64,000 bases of DNA, from NCBI RefSeq assembly GCF_008389435.1, contig NZ_VUYS01000020.1, positions 1 through 64,000 of the forward strand, given 5' to 3'. This DNA comes from Candidatus Nitrosocosmicus agrestis. Its GTDB lineage: Archaea > Thermoproteota > Nitrososphaeria > Nitrososphaerales > Nitrososphaeraceae. A program made the translations under genes and the position numbers. A model generated the notes under the pieces. It ran no database searches. It saw nothing but the letters and a program-made list of their open reading frames with translations, and was not told the DNA's origin. Shown here piece by piece: positions 26,378-34,571 of this stretch (position 1 is its first letter; each line of letters starts with the position of its first letter).

Positions 26378-28042
26378 ATGAATCTGATCCTCGTTGTTCT
26401 GGTATTAATTCTTTTAATAGTGTTTATTGGTTCAAAATCAAATAATGAACTACCTGCTAGTTTGAATATAATTCATGAAGGGATCAGTATTACAAAACAA
26501 TTTGACATAGGTCTTGGCCCATTCAACTATGTTCAAGGTATAACTACCAATACCAGCAAATTCATATCAGGATTCAATACAGGCAGCTATCCTGTTGGAA
26601 TAACAATCAATCCGCTTACAGGAAAAATTTATGTAGCAAATCAGTATTCTAACACGGTATCTGTATTTGATTCAAAGACTGACAAACTATTAAAAACTAT
26701 TCCCACAGGCATATTTCCTTACAGCATTGACTCCAATCAGTTTAACAATAGAATCTATGTTACAAATCGAGGTTCAAATGATGTTACCGTTATTGATGGA
26801 GCGACCGATTCTGTGATTGATAATATAACTGTTGGCAAGTCTCCAGTCCAGGCTTCGGTAGATCAATCAAGTAATATGGTATATGTTACCAATATTGACT
26901 CCAATTCTATTTCAGTAATAGACGGAATTACGAATGAGGTCATCAGAACAATAAATGGAATCAATGCCCCTTACGGGATAAGTGTTAATCCACTAACTAG
27001 TAAAATATATGTTTCAAATATTGGAAATTCCACCGTGACAGTTATAGATGAAGAGACTTTAGGGTTTATCAAAAATATCAAGGTAGATAACGCACCTGTC
27101 GGTATTGATATTAACGAAAAGAAAAACATGGTATATGTTACTAATTACTTATCGGATTCAGTATCCGTTATCAATGGGACCAGCGACCAGGTCGTTCAGA
27201 CAGTTGACGTAGGCAATTCTCCTGTCGGCATAAATATAAACCCGGTTTCAAAAAAAATGTATGTTAGTAACATAGGTTCAAATACTGTAAATGTAATCAA
27301 TGAATCCAATTACAAAAACATTAAGAATATTACAGTAAATCCATCAGCCATTACAGAAAGGGTGGAATACCCATATGCGATTCCGACTAATATTAAATTT
27401 CCACTAATTGCAAGTTTTGTGGCACTGGATCCCTCAACGAATCTAGTTTATGTTACGAATACTGCCTCCAACACTCTTTCACTCATTGATGGTGTGATTG
27501 ATGAAAGCATTGTGAGAATCGGGTTTGAAACTCGACCCCCTAATTCAGGTTTCGTAGAATGTAATGGGATAAAAAATTTAAATCAAAATAACACAGTAAT
27601 TACAACGGACAAATTAACTACCTGTTATGCCACTCCAGAAAGAGGATATTCCTTTGATTCATGGTCAGGTTTAGCAATAAATAACTCAAATCCGCTAAAA
27701 TTTACTTCTGCAGAGTATGGCAACATAGTAGCTAATTTTAGACCCACATTATCCACCGAGCAATATGTATTCCTAATAGGAGGTATCACAGGTATGTCAT
27801 CTGTTCTCCTGGGTTGGTTCTTTAAGGGTGGTCAAAGACGTAAATTTAACAAACTAATCCAAATAACGAATACTGCAATAGCAGATGCAGACGTTGGAGA
27901 TAAAACTGAAAGCATTATAAAATTAGAAAACCTGAGACGCGATATCTTTAACACTTATCGTCGTGGCTCATTAACTGATTTTCAGTTTGACTTTCTAGAT
28001 AAACGACTGTTAAATTATATAAACAAGATAAGTAATCTATAG
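26378..28042 (+). CDS. YVTN/YncE-type beta-propeller surface protein
   Basis: A 554-residue extracytoplasmic protein. An N-terminal signal/anchor (LILVVLVLILLIVFIG) is followed by repeated blades of about 40 residues carrying KIYVANQYSNTVSVFD, RIYVTNRGSNDVTVIDG, MVYVTNIDSNSISVIDG and similar, about seven in all, typical of surface YVTN propellers. After residue ~380 comes a domain with paired cysteines (VECNG, TTCYA) and the GYSFDSWSG motif of InlB-type repeats. A second membrane segment (FLIGGITGMSSVLLGWFF, about residue 470) and a charged helical cytoplasmic tail follow. Likely a cell-surface binding or sensing protein. Confidence 0.85.
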   Translation: MNLILVVLVLILLIVFIGSKSNNELPASLNIIHEGISITKQFDIGLGPFNYVQGITTNTSKFISGFNTGSYPVGITINPLTGKIYVANQYSNTVSVFDSKTDKLLKTIPTGIFPYSIDSNQFNNRIYVTNRGSNDVTVIDGATDSVIDNITVGKSPVQASVDQSSNMVYVTNIDSNSISVIDGITNEVIRTINGINAPYGISVNPLTSKIYVSNIGNSTVTVIDEETLGFIKNIKVDNAPVGIDINEKKNMVYVTNYLSDSVSVINGTSDQVVQTVDVGNSPVGININPVSKKMYVSNIGSNTVNVINESNYKNIKNITVNPSAITERVEYPYAIPTNIKFPLIASFVALDPSTNLVYVTNTASNTLSLIDGVIDESIVRIGFETRPPNSGFVECNGIKNLNQNNTVITTDKLTTCYATPERGYSFDSWSGLAINNSNPLKFTSAEYGNIVANFRPTLSTEQYVFLIGGITGMSSVLLGWFFKGGQRRKFNKLIQITNTAIADADVGDKTESIIKLENLRRDIFNTYRRGSLTDFQFDFLDKRLLNYINKISNL

Positions 28043-28143
28043 TAACCAGAAAATTTCTTTCATTTCTAATTTATTTAGAAAAGTGTGGATCTGTCTACTC
28101 AAAGATTATTATTTCGGGCCAGCACAAATGAAAATAAAAAGAA

Positions 28144-28593
28144 ATGGGCAAAATTCAGCATTATAAGGGATTGAATTCAAATTTAGAAAGGATTTATGAG
28201 ACAATAAAAAACACAATTGAACAGGAAAAGAATCTCAAAATTGTGGAAGAATACAAGGGGTTTTTAAATGGTGTACCACTTAGAAGCATAATTGCCTTGA
28301 ATAATTCCCCAAAAGTAATTGTAGGGTCATTAAGGGAAATTCATGTATCCGTTACAGGGGATCCAAACGATTATGCAATTGAGGTAGCCTCAGGAGCATG
28401 GTTTGGAAGTCTTTTGATTCCAGGTGTAGCCGGGCTTTTGATAGGAGGTCCTATAGGATTGGCAGCAGGTGCTACGGTCGGGGGCGTTATGGCATATGAA
28501 TTTGAAAAAAATATGTGGAAGAAAATAACCGAGGCAGTAAAGAATGAAAGTGAAAACGATGTTACGCTTGACAAAATATCACACTTTCATTGA
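28144..28593 (+). CDS. hypothetical protein with glycine-zipper segment
   Basis: A 149-residue protein. The N-terminal half is soluble-looking; residues about 83-118 are Gly/Ala-rich (GSLLIPGVAGLLIGGPIGLAAGATVGG), a glycine-zipper pattern found in membrane-inserting segments. A short charged helix ends it. No family name can be given. It follows the propeller gene by 100 bp on the same strand. Confidence 0.65.
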   Translation: MGKIQHYKGLNSNLERIYETIKNTIEQEKNLKIVEEYKGFLNGVPLRSIIALNNSPKVIVGSLREIHVSVTGDPNDYAIEVASGAWFGSLLIPGVAGLLIGGPIGLAAGATVGGVMAYEFEKNMWKKITEAVKNESENDVTLDKISHFH

Positions 28594-29007
28594 TTCAGAT
28601 TATTAAAATTATTATTATTTTGATTTAAAATTAAAGTTTACCTAACAATTTTACTTCTCAAATATTTTTTTAAATTTATGCTTTGTCATGCTATCATTAT
28701 CTAATAAATAAAAAAAAGTCATAGAAAATCAATTGACAGGAAATCAATTGATAGGAAATGAGAAGAAACCAAGAATCAGAATCTTTCAGATATTTCAAAT
28801 AAAGAAAATTTCTTCCTTGAATTAATTTTTTTGTTTATCAAAGGTATTTAGGAAATATGTTGACATGATTTTACTGCAATAATCGAATTCATCCAATTAT
28901 TATGTATTGGATTTGAATAGTATAATTTATCTTTCAGGTTTTTGCAAAAGGCTAGACAATAAGGTTGATTGCATTGATTTCTACGATAGATTGAGGCATT
29001 TTTTGTT
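28594..29007. other. intergenic before the ribosomal operon
   Basis: About 410 bp, AT-rich, without coding signals. It contains a short tandem repeat (28726-28759) and borders the inverted repeat upstream of the L1 gene. Confidence 0.45.
28726..28759. repeat. 15-bp tandem repeat, 2.3 units
   Basis: The unit AAATCAATTGAYAGG occurs twice in tandem with one mismatch, followed by a partial third copy (AAAT). Each unit contains the palindrome CAATTG. Confidence 0.6.
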
Positions 29008-29027
29008 CGATGTTACCCTGAACATCG
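29008..29027. promoter_or_regulatory. perfect 7-6-7 inverted repeat upstream of the L1 gene
   Basis: CGATGTT, spacer ACCCTG, AACATCG. It sits just upstream of the TATA-like TTTTAAAT (29036-29043) of the ribosomal L1-L10 operon, so it is a candidate operator or activator site. Confidence 0.5.
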
Positions 29028-29072
29028 TAAAAACGATTTTAAATGGCCTGTGCGCGTCTATGGTATATACTC

Positions 29073-29726
29073 ATGTTTAACAATGATCAATTAATGGAGC
29101 TCATAAAAAAGGCTAGAGAAGCCACTCCTAAAAGAAATTTCGCTCAATCGGCTGAATTAACATTAGTATTAAAAGATATTGATGTAAAAAAAGGTTTTAG
29201 TCTTAATGAGATAGTTGCTTTGCCAAACCCAAGCAAAAAAGGATCATCACTATGTGTTCTCGCTACTGGTGATATGGGCCTAAGAGCTAAGAAAGCAGGA
29301 GTAGAGACAGTTATGGAACCAGATACTTTGGACAGAATTGGTACAAATAAAAGAGAGGCAAGAAAAGTCGTTAGAGCCCATGATTTCTTCTTAGCTGATG
29401 TAAATTTGATGTCTTCCGTGGGTCGATCTTTGGGTCAGTTCTTGGGTCCAAAAGGTAAAATGCCAACTCCAGTGCCTTTTGGAGCTCCGATTGAAAACAT
29501 TGCGTCAAGACTGAAATCCTCAACACGAATAAGATCAAAGAATCAATTAAATATGTCTACAAAAATTGGCGATGAATCAATGACGGATGAACAATTGGCA
29601 GCTAATGCAATTGCAGTAATTGCGTCTGTAGAGAAAAAATTGCCTCAAGGCGACAAAAATTTCAGAAATGCCATTGTAAAGTTCACTATGGGAAAAGCAA
29701 TCAAAGCATCAGAACTACAAAAATAA
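29073..29726 (+). CDS. rpl1: 50S ribosomal protein L1
   Basis: A large-subunit ribosomal protein of the L1 stalk, 217 residues from the ATG at 29073. Family segments are KKAREATPKRNFAQS, VDVKKGFSLNEIVALPNP, LADVNLMSSVGRSLGQFLGPKGKMPTPVPFG and the C-terminal IVKFTMGKAIKAS. An upstream ATG at 29043 would add ten residues unlike the family and lies in the TATA box, so it was not used. It is followed after 15 bp by the L10 gene. Confidence 0.95.
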   Translation: MFNNDQLMELIKKAREATPKRNFAQSAELTLVLKDIDVKKGFSLNEIVALPNPSKKGSSLCVLATGDMGLRAKKAGVETVMEPDTLDRIGTNKREARKVVRAHDFFLADVNLMSSVGRSLGQFLGPKGKMPTPVPFGAPIENIASRLKSSTRIRSKNQLNMSTKIGDESMTDEQLAANAIAVIASVEKKLPQGDKNFRNAIVKFTMGKAIKASELQK

Positions 29727-29741
29727 AAGAGTTGAATCAGA

Positions 29742-30644
29742 ATGAGTCAAACAGTTGTAACAAATAAGCTAAACAGAACATCCTATCCTGAGAGAAAAGT
29801 AGAATTATACAATACACTTCAGGAACTTGCAAAATCATATAACGTTATTGCTCTATCTAGAATGACTAAAGTTAGGTCAGCCCAGTTAATGGCCATCAGA
29901 AAGAAGTTCAAAAACGAGATAAAGATTTTGACAATTAAAAATAAGGTAGCACAGAGAGCTTTTGAGAAGATATTTGGTGATGTAAAAGGATTAGAATTAC
30001 TCAACAAAGAGCTTGAAGGTCAGTGCGCTCTAATGTTCACCAACATTAGTCCCTTTAAGATGAACTTGACTTTTGATAAGAATAAAATTCTCATGGCAGC
30101 CAAAGGCGGAGATATAGCCCCTAACGAACTTTTAATCCCAGCAGGTAATACCGGTATTAACCCCGGTCCCGTATTGTCTGAATTCAAGGAATCAAACGTT
30201 CCCACAAGAATTGATCAGGGAACTATATGGGTATCGAAGGATACAGTGGTAGCTAAACCGGGCGATGTGATCTCTCAAAAATTAGCCGCCTTGTTAAGCA
30301 AATTAGATGTAAAGCCAATTGAGGCAGGGATCTCTGTCAATTATGCAATTTCGGAAGGACTAGAATATAGGGAAAAAGATCTTAAGATTGTAATCCAAGA
30401 TTATGTTGATGAGATAGTAAAGTCATTTCAGGAAGCATTGTCATTATCAGTTGAGGCAGTTTACTTTACAAAGGAATCGGTGCCATTACTTTTAATGAAG
30501 GCCAAACAGCATGGAATTTCATTGTCAACAGAGTCTGGATATCTTACACCGGAAACAGTTAATCTGGTACTTTCAAAAGCCAATGCGGTTGCAGGTAATT
30601 TAGCACAGCAATTGGGCTCGAAAGGATTTTCTACCAGCAGTTAA
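29742..30644 (+). CDS. rpl10: 50S ribosomal protein L10 (P0)
   Basis: The archaeal P0/L10 protein that anchors L12 dimers to the ribosome, 300 residues. It begins with YPERKVELYNTLQELAKSYNV, continues through SRMTKVRSAQLMAIRKKF and GNTGINPGPVLSEF, and keeps the archaeal C-terminal extension. It forms an operon with the L1 gene. The end (QQLGSKGFSTSS) lacks the acidic tail of other archaeal P0 proteins, and L12 is encoded on the opposite strand instead of downstream. Confidence 0.95.
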   Translation: MSQTVVTNKLNRTSYPERKVELYNTLQELAKSYNVIALSRMTKVRSAQLMAIRKKFKNEIKILTIKNKVAQRAFEKIFGDVKGLELLNKELEGQCALMFTNISPFKMNLTFDKNKILMAAKGGDIAPNELLIPAGNTGINPGPVLSEFKESNVPTRIDQGTIWVSKDTVVAKPGDVISQKLAALLSKLDVKPIEAGISVNYAISEGLEYREKDLKIVIQDYVDEIVKSFQEALSLSVEAVYFTKESVPLLLMKAKQHGISLSTESGYLTPETVNLVLSKANAVAGNLAQQLGSKGFSTSS

Positions 30645-30653
30645 ATAATATTC

Positions 30654-30661
30654 TTTTTTTT
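30654..30661 (+). terminator. T-tract after L1-L10 operon
   Basis: A run of eight T directly after the L10 stop, the usual signal for archaeal intrinsic termination. Confidence 0.5.
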
Positions 30662-30782
30662 GTTTCCAATAAAATCTAAAGTAATAAGAAGTACCTTTTA
30701 ATCGTTCATCTACCTGTATACATATCATTCATTTAACAAATTTCGGTAGCGACTCTAAGGTCTATTTTAATAATAAAATTTC

Positions 30783-30790
30783 AAAAAAAA
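30783..30790 (-). terminator. T-tract after the L12 gene
   Basis: Eight A on the + strand, so eight T in the minus-strand transcript, 13 bp past the L12 stop. It faces the T-tract of the converging L10 gene. Confidence 0.5.
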
Positions 30791-30802
30791 GGTTAAAGAA
30801 AA

Positions 30803-31111
30803 TTAACCGAACAAAGAAGATAAACCTTCTAGGGCTTCTTCTTCTTTCTTTTCGTCCTTCTTCTCTTCTTCTTTTGGTGCGGCTGCGCCACTTGGTGCGG
30901 CTGCGCCACCTGAAGCAGCTACTGGAGAAGCAGCAATTGGAGCAGCCTTTAAAGCTTCTTCAATGTTAACCTCACCTAGTGCAGCAACCAATGATTTAAT
31001 TCGAACATCGTCAGGTTCAACACCAGTTGACTTGATAACATTTTTTACATTATCTTCATTGATATCTTGCTTTAATTTATGCAATAATAAAGCAGCATAC
31101 ACATATTCCAT
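30803..31111 (-). CDS. rpl12: 50S ribosomal protein L12 (P1)
   Basis: A stalk protein of 102 residues. The N-terminal dimerisation part is [21 protein letters not shown], followed by [19 protein letters not shown], a flexible Ala/Gly/Pro hinge ([17 protein letters not shown]), a charged run and the conserved factor-binding end LEGLSSLFG. It recruits translation GTPases. It is convergent with the L10 gene, whereas most archaea place it directly after L10 on the same strand. Confidence 0.95.
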   Translation of the reverse strand: MEYVYAALLLHKLKQDINEDNVKNVIKSTGVEPDDVRIKSLVAALGEVNIEEALKAAPIAASPVAASGGAAAPSGAAAPKEEEKKDEKKEEEALEGLSSLFG

Positions 31112-31147
31112 GATATGAAAAATTTGCTACGTCCATAATATAAAACT

Positions 31148-31651
31148 TTATAAAATTCGCGAACTTCTCGCAACTGCATACACGTGCTCCTTTAACTCTT
31201 GAGAAACCAGTGAATTCATCCTACCAATCAATAAAGTCCTGGCCTCGTCTCTTTCTTCTGCCGTAGATGAATTAAAATAGTTATAAAACAAATCCGACAA
31301 GCCCTCCTTAACCCAACCATCCAATACAAAAAATCGATTTTCATTTATTGGAATAATTTTATCATACCTTGGATCAACTTCTTCATCAAATTCACCAGCA
31401 TCTAACCGGTCAATGATAAAAAATACACAATTGTTAGGATCAGGATTATTAAGGGCTTCAACGGGTTTCCCTTGTGCGCGTCCAGCATTAACCCTCTCGA
31501 TTAGACCTGTAGGTCGAATGAAAGTGCCCTTTATACGGTATAATTTGTTATAATCGGTAAGTATTTTTCCTATAACAATGTAATTAGAGGTTTCATCTCT
31601 TTTAACTACAAAAGCAAAACTTCCAGGTTTTAATTTTGACATCCCAAACAT
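31148..31651 (-). CDS. hypothetical protein upstream of the L12 gene
   Basis: A 167-residue soluble protein of unknown function. It reads SKLKPGSFAFVVKRDETSNYIVIGKILTD at the start, which could be a small beta-barrel, and has an acidic middle and a helical C-terminus (ARTLLIGRMNSLVSQELKEH). It precedes the L12 gene by 36 bp on the same strand and is likely co-transcribed, hinting at a translation-related role (inference only). A second ATG at 31642 is an alternative start. Confidence 0.7.
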   Translation of the reverse strand: MFGMSKLKPGSFAFVVKRDETSNYIVIGKILTDYNKLYRIKGTFIRPTGLIERVNAGRAQGKPVEALNNPDPNNCVFFIIDRLDAGEFDEEVDPRYDKIIPINENRFFVLDGWVKEGLSDLFYNYFNSSTAEERDEARTLLIGRMNSLVSQELKEHVYAVARSSRIL

Positions 31652-31797
31652 AGCGAAAATAAATGTCTATAATAATATAATATTTACTAATTGTATAACC
31701 GATAGATTGGTAGATTTTTTAATTATGACACTGATTTTCAGCAAATAATACAATTACATTTATTAATGTAACCAATAATTATAAGGATGAGTTAATC

Positions 31798-32274
31798 TTG
31801 CAAAGATTTGACGATTTAGATATGAAGATTTTGTCAGAATTAACAAAGGATGCCAGCATCTCAATTCCGCAATTAAGTAAGAAATTGAGTATAAACTCAT
31901 CGGTTTTATATAGCAGAATAAAGAGGTTAATGAAAAGAGAATTAATAAGAAAATTTACAGTTATTATTAATGAATCACAGCTAGGAATTAATATTAAAGC
32001 TACTGTAGGAATCAACCGCGATCCCAAATTGAAAGAGCCCATCCACAATGAATTAATGAGAATACCCGAAGTGAGATCATTGATTGAAGTTACAGGGAGA
32101 TTTGATATTATTTTGTCTGTGTATGCACGAACTCTTGAAGAATTACACAAAGTTGTAATCGAACGAATTGGGAAAATCGAAGGAATTCAAGCTACCGAAA
32201 CTTTTGTAGAGATGCAACGAACAGATAAAGAACCGGTTTATTCGATACAAAATAACCCTAGTAATTATCTATGA
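31798..32274 (+). CDS. Lrp/AsnC-family transcription regulator
   Basis: A 158-residue regulator. An N-terminal HTH (DLDMKILSELTKDASISIPQLSKKLSINSSVLYSRIKRL) is followed by the effector-binding RAM domain (IKATVGINRDPKLKEPIHNE, VTGRFDIILSVYARTLEELHKVV). Such proteins often sense amino acids and act as octamers. The start is TTG; an AAGGATGAG run 7 bp upstream resembles a ribosome binding site and supports it. A Met at residue 9 is the only alternative. The target genes are unknown; it is divergent from the gene at 31148. Confidence 0.9.
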   Translation: MQRFDDLDMKILSELTKDASISIPQLSKKLSINSSVLYSRIKRLMKRELIRKFTVIINESQLGINIKATVGINRDPKLKEPIHNELMRIPEVRSLIEVTGRFDIILSVYARTLEELHKVVIERIGKIEGIQATETFVEMQRTDKEPVYSIQNNPSNYL

Positions 32275-32352
32275 GAACTTCAAGAAAACCCTTTCAAATG
32301 ATCGAGTAGAAATATTAAAATTATATTAGGACTTTAACTATCTCGAATTCAT

Positions 32353-32544
32353 TTGTTATCATCAATTGGCAGTACAGTACAGAGAAAAATAATTGAAATA
32401 TTTCAGACACTGAAATTGGCAAAGAAGACTAGCAAAGACGATTATTTCACTCACCTAAGACTGGTTCTATTAGCCTTGGGAGCAGTGGGTGGAATTGGCT
32501 TTATCATAAAAATTGTAGGCGAACTCCTGTTTGTTAACAAATAA
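32353..32544 (+). CDS. secE: preprotein translocase subunit SecE/Sec61-gamma
   Basis: The small clamp subunit of the SecYEG channel, 63 residues. An amphipathic helix (IIEIFQTLKLAKKTSKDDYFTHLR) precedes the single membrane span (LVLLALGAVGGIGFIIKIVGELLF), the standard Sec61-gamma layout. The start is TTG. In many archaea it precedes the Spt5/NusG and L11 genes; neither is here, so the usual cluster is broken. Confidence 0.85.
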   Translation: MLSSIGSTVQRKIIEIFQTLKLAKKTSKDDYFTHLRLVLLALGAVGGIGFIIKIVGELLFVNK

Positions 32545-32631
32545 AAGGTCAAAATAAAAAATTCTACCATAAACTTATTCCGGACCATAATCAAAAATAT
32601 TTAAAAGCATTATTTACAATTGTGAACCTTT

Positions 32632-32862
32632 ATGTCTGATTCTCCTGTTCTCATTGATGAAGAAAATAAGATAAAACTAAAACCTGAATTGATGATAGTA
32701 GAAAAAATATATCCAATTTTGATTGATAATTCAATTTTTTTATTTTATAAGGATGAAAATGAGATGATAAATTGCTACGAAGTTGTAGACAAAGAAATAG
32801 TGCAAAAGGCACAGAAAAATCCTGAAAAAATTATTGATATAATCGAAGAACTTGACAAATGA
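32632..32862 (+). CDS. hypothetical small protein
   Basis: A 76-residue acidic soluble protein (begins MSDSPVLIDEENKIKLKPEL, ends NPEKIIDIIEELDK). No family recognised. Codon usage and spacing between the secE and Alba genes suggest a real gene. It is preceded by an AT-rich promoter-like region. Confidence 0.6.
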   Translation: MSDSPVLIDEENKIKLKPELMIVEKIYPILIDNSIFLFYKDENEMINCYEVVDKEIVQKAQKNPEKIIDIIEELDK

Positions 32863-32898
32863 TATACCATTATATTATTGAATTTTCCATTATATTGC

Positions 32899-33207
32899 AT
32901 GTCACATGGCAAATACGAAACTGGAAATAGGAAGAGCAATGAAATTTTTATCGGGAAAAAACCATTAATGACTTATGTCACAGCAACCCTGGTGCAGCTA
33001 GCAAACGAACCGACTGTAATAATTAAAGCAAGAGGAAAAAGCATTACTAGAGCTGTAGATGTGGCTCAAATCATTGTAAAGAGGATGAATACTTTGGGAT
33101 ACAGAGTTGAGAGTGTCAAGTTGGGTTCGGATACTTTAAGTGGGAATGAAGATGATAAACCTAGAAATGTTTCTACTATTGAAGTATCGATTTCTAGATC
33201 AAAATAA
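32899..33207 (+). CDS. albA: Alba family DNA/RNA-binding protein
   Basis: A chromatin and RNA-binding protein of 102 residues. The family core is IFIGKKPLMTYVTATLVQL, then VIIKARGKSITRAVDVAQIIVKR with the Lys/Arg loop that contacts nucleic acid, and GYRVESVKLGSDT. An in-frame TTG at 32878 would give a longer, unlike-family N-terminus, so I chose ATG 32899. The Lys usually acetylated in Sulfolobus Alba would lie in the GKKP segment. Confidence 0.9.
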   Translation: MSHGKYETGNRKSNEIFIGKKPLMTYVTATLVQLANEPTVIIKARGKSITRAVDVAQIIVKRMNTLGYRVESVKLGSDTLSGNEDDKPRNVSTIEVSISRSK

Positions 33208-33294
33208 TTTTATATTTCGAGATTTTTCAATTTCATAGTGAAATATTCTGTTAAATAAAAATAATTTGATATTAGGGTATTACTAAATTACATT

Positions 33295-33882
33295 ATGACA
33301 AAGATTTCATTCACGATTAATTCATTTCTTATTATTACGAGTATCTTTGTATTGTATTTTACAATCTTACCAGCACATCAAAATGTAGCATTTAGTTTTT
33401 TTCACGAAAGCCAAACCCAAGCTATGCTTACATATACAGACAACAAATTCCATTACGAAGTTAAATACCCAAATAATTGGGAAAAATCTGTAAAACTCAA
33501 TGACGAAGTCATATTTATTGCCCCAAAAGAAACTGATTCGGTCAGCAGCCCGGCTGGATTCGTTGTAAAGGTGGTTCCCACGCCTGGTAAAAATGTATCC
33601 TCAATTGCTGCTACGAACACATTAATATCTCAAATCAAATCTGCCCATAAGGATTTTAAGCAAGAGTCTGTCACTCCCACAGTTTTAGATGGAAAAAAAG
33701 CTACTCAAGTGGTATTTACAGCAACAGATAGCAAATTACAAAACAGAAAAGCAATGCAAACGGTTGTTTCAAACTTTGAAAATATCTATGTTTTAACTTA
33801 CAAAGCTTCGACCGACAAATATGGTAGTTTCGAGAATGTAGCAAAAGATATTGTAAATTCTTTCAAATTTGTGCCAAATTAA
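33295..33882 (+). CDS. PsbP-like secreted protein
   Basis: A 195-residue exported protein. A hydrophobic N-terminal signal (about residues 9-27) precedes a domain starting with FHYEVKYPNNWEKSVKLNDEVIFIAP, the YP.nW pattern of PsbP/MOG1-like folds. It continues with FVVKVVPTPGKN, GKKATQVVFTATDSK and ends with the family-typical IVNSFKFVPN. Such domains are common as surface proteins in ammonia-oxidising archaea; the function is unknown. A strong hairpin follows the gene. Confidence 0.75.
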   Translation: MTKISFTINSFLIITSIFVLYFTILPAHQNVAFSFFHESQTQAMLTYTDNKFHYEVKYPNNWEKSVKLNDEVIFIAPKETDSVSSPAGFVVKVVPTPGKNVSSIAATNTLISQIKSAHKDFKQESVTPTVLDGKKATQVVFTATDSKLQNRKAMQTVVSNFENIYVLTYKASTDKYGSFENVAKDIVNSFKFVPN

Positions 33883-33892
33883 TAACTTAAAT

Positions 33893-33928
33893 TGCCTAAC
33901 TAACTGACCGTAATCAATTAGTTAGGCA
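33893..33928 (+). terminator. perfect 11-bp inverted repeat after PsbP-like gene
   Basis: TGCCTAACTAA and TTAGTTAGGCA flank a 14-nt loop, starting 10 bp past the stop codon. No long T-run follows, so it may stabilise the mRNA end rather than terminate by itself. Confidence 0.55.
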
Positions 33929-34127
33929 TGTTCCCCTTCGGTTTGGTCGATGTACCAATAGCTAATCTGCAATCATATTTAAACGTATCAATTTTTCCCC
34001 AATTCTAAAAGAAGGCAAAAATATAGAGAAGCTAATTCAAGTATTCAATGCTGTTAAAAATAAGATTTCAATCGATAAACAACAAAAAAATGAAAATCCT
34101 TTTTTATGAAATAGTAGATAGTGGAAT

Positions 34128-34520
34128 ATGGGTATAAAGTTAAAGAGTCTGGAATTTTTGCTTATAAGTGCAGTAATAGTGGTTGTTATAGTCGTCTTGT
34201 ATAAAGTTTTTATTAATATTCCATTTAAAAATTATTCATTAAGTGTGGATGCACTTCGAGACCCCGAATCTTTGCTCGTCAATTCTCGAGTGGTATTAAA
34301 AAATACAGGTAAAATGACACTCAACGACCTGGTTGTTACGTACGATAATGACCGTACTTTGACAGAAAACATATTGAAAATAGATCCAGGTCAAACTTTA
34401 ATATTGTCACCACCTCAGGGAGCTAAGCTTGAAAATGTTAACGTAGTAACATCAGAAGGTGTAAGCGTCGACCAGAAATTTCGGTCTCCAGTCAAGATGC
34501 CTGGGATGATAGGTTCTTGA
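34128..34520 (+). CDS. membrane-anchored protein with extracellular beta domain
   Basis: A 130-residue protein. One membrane span near the N-terminus (FLLISAVIVVVIVVLYKVF) is followed by a beta-rich outer domain (SRVVLKNTGKMTLNDLVVTY, IDPGQTLILSPP) resembling a CARDB/Ig-like module. The family assignment is weak. It is convergent with birA. Confidence 0.65.
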   Translation: MGIKLKSLEFLLISAVIVVVIVVLYKVFINIPFKNYSLSVDALRDPESLLVNSRVVLKNTGKMTLNDLVVTYDNDRTLTENILKIDPGQTLILSPPQGAKLENVNVVTSEGVSVDQKFRSPVKMPGMIGS

Positions 34521-34571
34521 TCAAAGCCTAACTGGATTCATCAACCCAATCCTCATGAAAAAATCAGCGTG

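Noticed and set aside
28726-28759. Short tandem repeat considered as a CRISPR
   Set aside because: Units are directly adjacent with no spacers and number only about two. No CRISPR array or cas gene was seen in the window.
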